DNA of 64,000 nt from an uncultured Collinsella sp. (GTDB lineage: Bacteria; Actinomycetota; Coriobacteriia; Coriobacteriales; Coriobacteriaceae). Shown here piece by piece: positions 60,429-64,000 of the stretch. The stretch spans positions 85,291 to 149,290 of the forward strand of contig CALKKS010000012.1 in the NCBI GenBank assembly GCA_937995345.1. The letters are read 5' to 3'. The notes under the pieces were generated by a model. It was not told the origin of the DNA and made no database searches. It saw nothing but the letters and a program-made list of their open reading frames with translations. Made by a program: the position numbers and the translations under genes. The number at the start of each line of letters is the position of its first letter. Within the stretch, counting starts at the first letter, position 1.

Positions 60429-60451
60429 TGGCCGCACGGCTCAGCCTGACT

Positions 60452-62893
60452 TCACCCCAGCGAGCGGTTGAGGGAGCCGAGTTCGTCGTTGCCCATGGTG
60501 CGCCACATTTGATAGATGCAGCCGCGCGCCAAGAAAAAGAAACCGTTATCGACGAGTTGCACGGCAGCATCCGCGAGTTGATTGGTCACGGCGGGCACCG
60601 GCGGCAGTTCAAGACCTGCCTTGCGGATGGTCTCGACAGCCTCCTCAAACGTGGGCGGTTTGATGACGCCCATCTCGTTCATAAGGCCCTGCATTTCCTC
60701 CTGCGCGCTGCCGCCCGACTCCTCGCCGCGCGGCACCAGGCGGTAGCATGCCAGCGCCAACTCGAGCTGGTCGCAGTTCCAATAGGCAAACGCCAGGCGA
60801 TAGAACAGGTAACCGATCGAAGGCCGGTCACTGGCAATGCGCAGGCCATGGCGCGCCACCTCGATAATCTCGTCATAGCGCTCCAGGCGCGCTAGCACGT
60901 TGATCAGGGCAAAGTGAGACTGCATGGACGAGCGCGCCAAATCGTAGAGACGACGCACCTCGGGCAGTGCGCGCTCAAAGTCCTCTTGCTCGGCGTAAAA
61001 GCCGCAGATCTCGTGCTGGGCAAAATACAGTGCATCGGGGGCGCGAAGGATACGCACGGAACGGTCCTCCTCCATCACCGGCAGCACCATGCGCACCAGC
61101 TGGTTATCGCAGAACTGGGTCTGCACCGGGCCCGTCGCCAAAAGCTCAGCAACAGTACACTTGGCTTCCAGCTCCTCGACAAGGCGAGAAAAGCCCTCGA
61201 AAGCACCAGCTCGGTCAACTTTGGATTGCTCGCGCAACTCGACGACGCGGGCGACATACGGATCGTTATCCTCCTCCATGACCTCAAGCTCGTCAGCCGT
61301 ATCAGCGAGCAGCAAATCGCGAAGCGCAGGCGGCAATGGACGATGGTCATCGCGTGGTCGGGCGTGAACCTCTGCAGGCTCAATCGTGTCCGGCGCATCT
61401 GCCTCATATGCCTCGAGCAAATGCTTGCAGGGCATGTCATCCATATCCATGCTCTCAAGATCCTTGGCGACAGAAACGCAATCGGCCAGATAGGCCGCAC
61501 GGCCAAAGGAGTACGTTTTAACAACGCGCTCGCCCTGCTCGCCGTCGGGAGCCGCAATCTGCACGTAGCAGCGCGTGATGCGAGCACCCGAAGCAAAGCA
61601 AGCCGCCGCGAGTGTAAGCGCAATACGCGCATCGTGCTCAGTGGCCCATGCTGTGCGCTTAGGCTCATCTACCTCGCGCCAGGCGTCATCTTGAGCATCG
61701 TACTCGCGCTGCGGCATAGCATCGACAACCGTGCGGCCAAATCGCACCAGCATAATGCCCTCGGCGACGTTCGCACGATAGGTGTAGTCGAGCCGCGTGA
61801 CCACGTTGAGCGCTTCTACGATACGCGCAAAGCGGGTGCGAACGTCCCACTCGCCACCCGGCTGGCACGCAACCGTCCCCGGCTTGGCCCACGGGTTGTC
61901 ATTCGACAGCGTTTCAAGCAGGCGAGGAACGTCGTTGGTCGTCTTGCTGATATGCCAGAGATCAAAGAGCGAGCAGCCCTCAAAGCTTGGCGACGAGGCA
62001 ACGGGGCCCAACCCTGCCCCAATACGCTCAAGAATGCCCGATAGGCGGTTCAGGCGGCACTCGACGGCAAACAGGGTATCGATCTCGTCCTGATCAAGCA
62101 GGCTACGGTCAAAATTGAGATAAAAGAGCCTCGAGCGATCGATGCGCGCCAGACTCATTTCGGTTTTGGCCGCAATGGTGCGCAGGCGAGGCAGATTGAC
62201 TTCGCCCATCAAAGCGGCGGCATAGCGCTCAATGCCACTTGGATTATCTGTATGGTCAATGCGGTAGAGCAACGTTTCGATTGCATCGGGCAGCGGCGTG
62301 GAATCAAAACCCAGCAGTACCTCAACCGGCTCGGGGAGTTTTACAAGCTTGATCTTGTCGACGGCATTTTTCATGCCCTCGTCGAGACCGTCACCGTCTG
62401 CCGTGCCTGAGACAGCGTTTTCAGAATCGGCGAATATCACGTAGCGCAAGAACATCGAGGCCATGAACTCGCCGTAGCGAAGGCTGCGCGTCGAATTCCA
62501 CGTCTCGCGATCGGATTGTTCGCGCATGGCGCCTTCGGGAGAGCCGATGACTCGCGCCCGGGAATGCATCGTCCCATCGGCGCCCCTGACCGCAATCTCG
62601 CCGATGCTCGAATCGGACTCGTCAAGAATCAGTTGCATGTCGGGATCGTCGGGCAGCGATTCCTCGTTAACGGGACGATCCACCTTATAGACCTCACCCG
62701 AAACGCTCACGTAGCCCAAAAGCGACACATGGCTTTTGCCGACGAATTCGACGACATAGCATGATTCATGCGGGTCCTCGCCAAAGAGCTTCCAAACCAC
62801 GCCATACGAGCGTCCCGCAGGCTGCTCGGGCATGGCCGGAAAGCGCTTTTTGGGATCGAGAAACCTGAGCTTGTATGTCGGACGCTCTGCCAC
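60452..62893 (-). CDS. Large conserved protein with C-terminal tetratricopeptide-like repeats, function unknown
   Basis: I do not recognise a known function for this 813-residue protein. It lacks a signal peptide and membrane segments. The last third has helical TPR-like features (LYFAQHEICGFYAEQEDFERALPEVRRLYDLA, YLFYRLAFAYWNCDQLELALACYRLV). The middle is rich in acidic residues. Start is GTG 62893 with AAGGTGAT just upstream. Its 3' end is duplicated at 58700-58917 on the far side of the ATPase-DUF234 gene. Confidence 0.85.
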   Translation of the reverse strand: MAERPTYKLRFLDPKKRFPAMPEQPAGRSYGVVWKLFGEDPHESCYVVEFVGKSHVSLLGYVSVSGEVYKVDRPVNEESLPDDPDMQLILDESDSSIGEIAVRGADGTMHSRARVIGSPEGAMREQSDRETWNSTRSLRYGEFMASMFLRYVIFADSENAVSGTADGDGLDEGMKNAVDKIKLVKLPEPVEVLLGFDSTPLPDAIETLLYRIDHTDNPSGIERYAAALMGEVNLPRLRTIAAKTEMSLARIDRSRLFYLNFDRSLLDQDEIDTLFAVECRLNRLSGILERIGAGLGPVASSPSFEGCSLFDLWHISKTTNDVPRLLETLSNDNPWAKPGTVACQPGGEWDVRTRFARIVEALNVVTRLDYTYRANVAEGIMLVRFGRTVVDAMPQREYDAQDDAWREVDEPKRTAWATEHDARIALTLAAACFASGARITRCYVQIAAPDGEQGERVVKTYSFGRAAYLADCVSVAKDLESMDMDDMPCKHLLEAYEADAPDTIEPAEVHARPRDDHRPLPPALRDLLLADTADELEVMEEDNDPYVARVVELREQSKVDRAGAFEGFSRLVEELEAKCTVAELLATGPVQTQFCDNQLVRMVLPVMEEDRSVRILRAPDALYFAQHEICGFYAEQEDFERALPEVRRLYDLARSSMQSHFALINVLARLERYDEIIEVARHGLRIASDRPSIGYLFYRLAFAYWNCDQLELALACYRLVPRGEESGGSAQEEMQGLMNEMGVIKPPTFEEAVETIRKAGLELPPVPAVTNQLADAAVQLVDNGFFFLARGCIYQMWRTMGNDELGSLNRSLG

Positions 62894-62996
62894 GAAATAT
62901 CACCTTGATCGGTCGTCTAAAGAAAGAGCGCGCCACGGGCTCACCAAGGCGCATATTCGAAATCTTACACGAGTCGATGAGAAATAGTCCCCTTTG

Positions 62997-63212
62997 ACCG
63001 AGGTTCGAATCCATGCGGCGTCCGCCTAAAAGAAAAGCCCCCGTTGCCGGAGGCTTTCAATTTCAATTGGTGCGGCGTATAGGATTCCGCGTATCCGCTT
63101 GCGCGGATCCGCACCGGCTTCGGCCGCCTGCCGGCGTCCTCGCCCGCGGGCTAAAAACGCTCCGCGTTTTCCTTACGCCCGCGCCTCGACCGAGGTTCGA
63201 ATCCATGCGGCA
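62997..63212. repeat. tRNA-Arg 3'-end duplication carrying the structured element
   Basis: GAGGTTCGAATCCATGCGGC occurs near 62999 and 63191, 192 bp apart, each followed by an AAGCCCCCG/CGGAGGCTT stem and a tRNA-Arg 3' end. The first tRNA end (63068-63087) stops in the T-loop and joins a 105-nt element (63088-63192). The core 63141-63188 matches the tRNA-Ser element, with compensatory changes. The second leads to a complete tRNA-Arg. Confidence 0.7.
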
Positions 63213-63226
63213 TTTGCCTAAAAGAA

Positions 63227-63249
63227 AAGCCCCCGTTGCCGGAGGCTTT
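63227..63249 (-). terminator. Terminator of tRNA-Arg copy 1
   Basis: AAGCCCCCG and CGGAGGCTT form a stem around TTGC; on the minus strand TTTTCTTTT follows. Confidence 0.7.
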
Positions 63250-63258
63250 GATCTCAAA

Positions 63259-63335
63259 TGGTGCGGCGTATAGGATTCGAACCTATGACGTTCTGATTCG
63301 TAGTCAGACCCTCTATCCAGCTGAGGTAACGCCGC
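63259..63335 (-). tRNA. tRNA-Arg (anticodon ACG), copy 1
   Basis: On the minus strand GCGGCGT (from 63335) pairs with ACGCCGC, followed by A and an encoded CCA (63261-63259). The anticodon loop CTACGAA gives ACG, which after wobble-base deamination reads CGN codons. Its own promoter lies at 63348-63376. Confidence 0.94.
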
Positions 63336-63347
63336 GACTTGTTGATT

Positions 63348-63376
63348 ATTATGCACAGGGACCGAATAATGGTCAA
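63348..63376 (-). promoter_or_regulatory. Promoter of tRNA-Arg copy 1
   Basis: TTGACC (plus strand GGTCAA 63371-63376) and CATAAT (plus strand ATTATG 63348-63353) are 17 bases apart. Confidence 0.75.
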
Positions 63377-63490
63377 GCATTTTTTCGAAAAAAGTTATCA
63401 AATCGGATTTTTACTCATTTGAGGCAATTTGGGGCGGCTTGGATCGGTCGGCATTCAAAGCCTGTCACTCAACTGCATCGCCATATAAAA

Positions 63491-63512
63491 AAGCCTCCGT
63501 TGCCGGAGGCTT
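63491..63512 (-). terminator. Terminator of tRNA-Arg copy 2
   Basis: AAGCCTCCG (63491-63499) pairs with CGGAGGCTT (63504-63512) and is followed by TTTTTT on the minus strand. Confidence 0.8.
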
Positions 63513-63523
63513 TTAAAATCAAT

Positions 63524-63600
63524 TGGTGCGGCGTATAGGATTCGAACCTATGACGTTCTGATTCGTAGTCAGACCCTCTATCCAGCTGAGGTAACGCCGC
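63524..63600 (-). tRNA. tRNA-Arg (anticodon ACG), copy 2
   Basis: Identical to copy 1, with encoded CCA at 63526-63524 and anticodon ACG. Confidence 0.94.
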
Positions 63601-63612
63601 GACTTGTTGATT

Positions 63613-63641
63613 ATTATGCACAGGGACCGAATAATGGTCAA
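63613..63641 (-). promoter_or_regulatory. Promoter of tRNA-Arg copy 2
   Basis: TTGACC (63641-63636) and CATAAT (63618-63613) are 17 bases apart, identical to copy 1. Confidence 0.75.
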
Positions 63642-63755
63642 GCATTTTTTCGAAAAAAGTTATCAAATCGGATTTTTACTCATTTGAGGCAATTTGGGGC
63701 GGCTTGGATCGGTCGGCATTCAAAGCCTGTCACTCAACTGCATCGCCATATAAAA

Positions 63756-63777
63756 AAGCCTCCGTTGCCGGAGGCTT
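63756..63777 (-). terminator. Terminator of tRNA-Arg copy 3
   Basis: AAGCCTCCG (63756-63764) pairs with CGGAGGCTT (63769-63777) and is followed by a T run on the minus strand. Confidence 0.8.
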
Positions 63778-63788
63778 TTAAAATCAAT

Positions 63789-63865
63789 TGGTGCGGCGTA
63801 TAGGATTCGAACCTATGACGTTCTGATTCGTAGTCAGACCCTCTATCCAGCTGAGGTAACGCCGC
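63789..63865 (-). tRNA. tRNA-Arg (anticodon ACG), copy 3
   Basis: Identical to copies 1 and 2 through position 63865; the sequence upstream of it is unique, so it is the likely founder of the tandem array. Confidence 0.94.
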
Positions 63866-63877
63866 AACGCACGGATT

Positions 63878-63906
63878 ATTATGCACGTGACCCCTCGATG
63901 GGTCAA
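63878..63906 (-). promoter_or_regulatory. Promoter of tRNA-Arg copy 3
   Basis: TTGACC (63906-63901) and CATAAT (63883-63878) are 17 bases apart. The spacer differs from that of copies 1 and 2. Nothing further is recognised from 63907 to 64000. Confidence 0.75.
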
Positions 63907-64000
63907 GCGACAATTTGGAAAATTTTTTACGAAGCGCTGATTAAGTTCCTTGATTATCAACTTCATCCGAACACTCCCCACATTCATCCGTACATGTACG

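Larger units (their letters stand above)
63259..63865. repeat. Tandem 265-bp duplication of tRNA-Arg units
   Basis: Positions 63259-63600 appear identical to 63524-63865, giving a period of 265 bp over about 2.3 units. Each unit has a promoter, a tRNA-Arg and a terminator. Identity breaks at both ends (63258 versus 63523; 63601 versus 63866), so the event is recent or kept uniform by recombination. Confidence 0.85.

Noticed and set aside
63063..63401. Open frames running across the tRNA-Arg region
   Set aside because: They read through tRNAs, promoters and terminators on the same strand and repeat only because the DNA is duplicated.

Overview
The window looks like a chromosomal segment from a high-GC Gram-positive gut actinobacterium of the class Coriobacteriia, most likely Collinsella or a close relative. 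This is inferred from strong GC-rich third positions, AGGAGG-type ribosome sites, a FeoA-FeoA-FeoB cluster with a cysteine-rich FeoB partner, a lar (lactate racemase) cluster, CpsB/CpsD/Wzz and VanR/VanS-like pairs, and abundant long intergenic hairpins. No marker gene fixes the species. Most genes lie on the minus strand.

Region by region. (1) 1-11.9 kb is a pectin/galacturonate island: a pectinesterase fused to an alpha/beta hydrolase (broken by a one-base slip in a 7-T run), a GH28 polygalacturonase, a GPH-type sugar symporter, uxaA, uxaB, uxaC and a LacI regulator. Neither pectin enzyme shows a signal peptide, so imported oligogalacturonides are probably cut in the cytoplasm and galacturonate is taken to 2-keto-3-deoxygluconate. 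Copies of one palindromic operator sit before the transporter and uxaC. (2) 12-15.4 kb holds the ferrous iron system. (3) 15.5-17.7 kb holds an HPr-like protein with Asp at position 46 and an amino acid permease. (4) 17.8-22.7 kb is a two-subunit beta-galactosidase operon with a divergent LacI regulator and three operators. (5) 23-25.7 kb has aspS and serB. (6) 25.8-30.5 kb is the lactate racemase region: larB, larC (C-terminal domain missing), tetR, larD and larA. (7) 30.9-39.4 kb has ppc, hisS, an MFS carrier, an M20 amidohydrolase and a DMT exporter. (8) 39.7-47.8 kb has two YhgE/Pip membrane proteins, htpG and a GNAT. (9) 47.8-49.9 kb is a polysaccharide chain-length/tyrosine phosphorylation module. 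(10) 50-56.8 kb has PhoR/PhoB, a lone PstB, VanS/VanR-like proteins and a D,D-carboxypeptidase. (11) 56.8-64 kb is repeat-rich: tRNA-Ser, three tRNA-Arg genes (tandem 265-bp duplication), two solitary ATPases and a large TPR protein whose 3' end is duplicated around one ATPase.

The most unusual signals are non-coding. (a) A 26-bp motif built on two CCGTT half-sites exactly 21 bp apart lies upstream of three sugar operons that carry two different LacI operators. (b) A structured element with compensatory base changes is embedded in duplicated 3' ends of both the tRNA-Ser and tRNA-Arg loci with nearly the same period (191/192 bp). (c) Two ~120-bp rod-like hairpins share strictly conserved internal loops but have unrelated, perfectly paired outer stems. 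(d) An ATPase-DUF234 gene is bracketed by ~200-bp direct repeats of its neighbour's 3' end.
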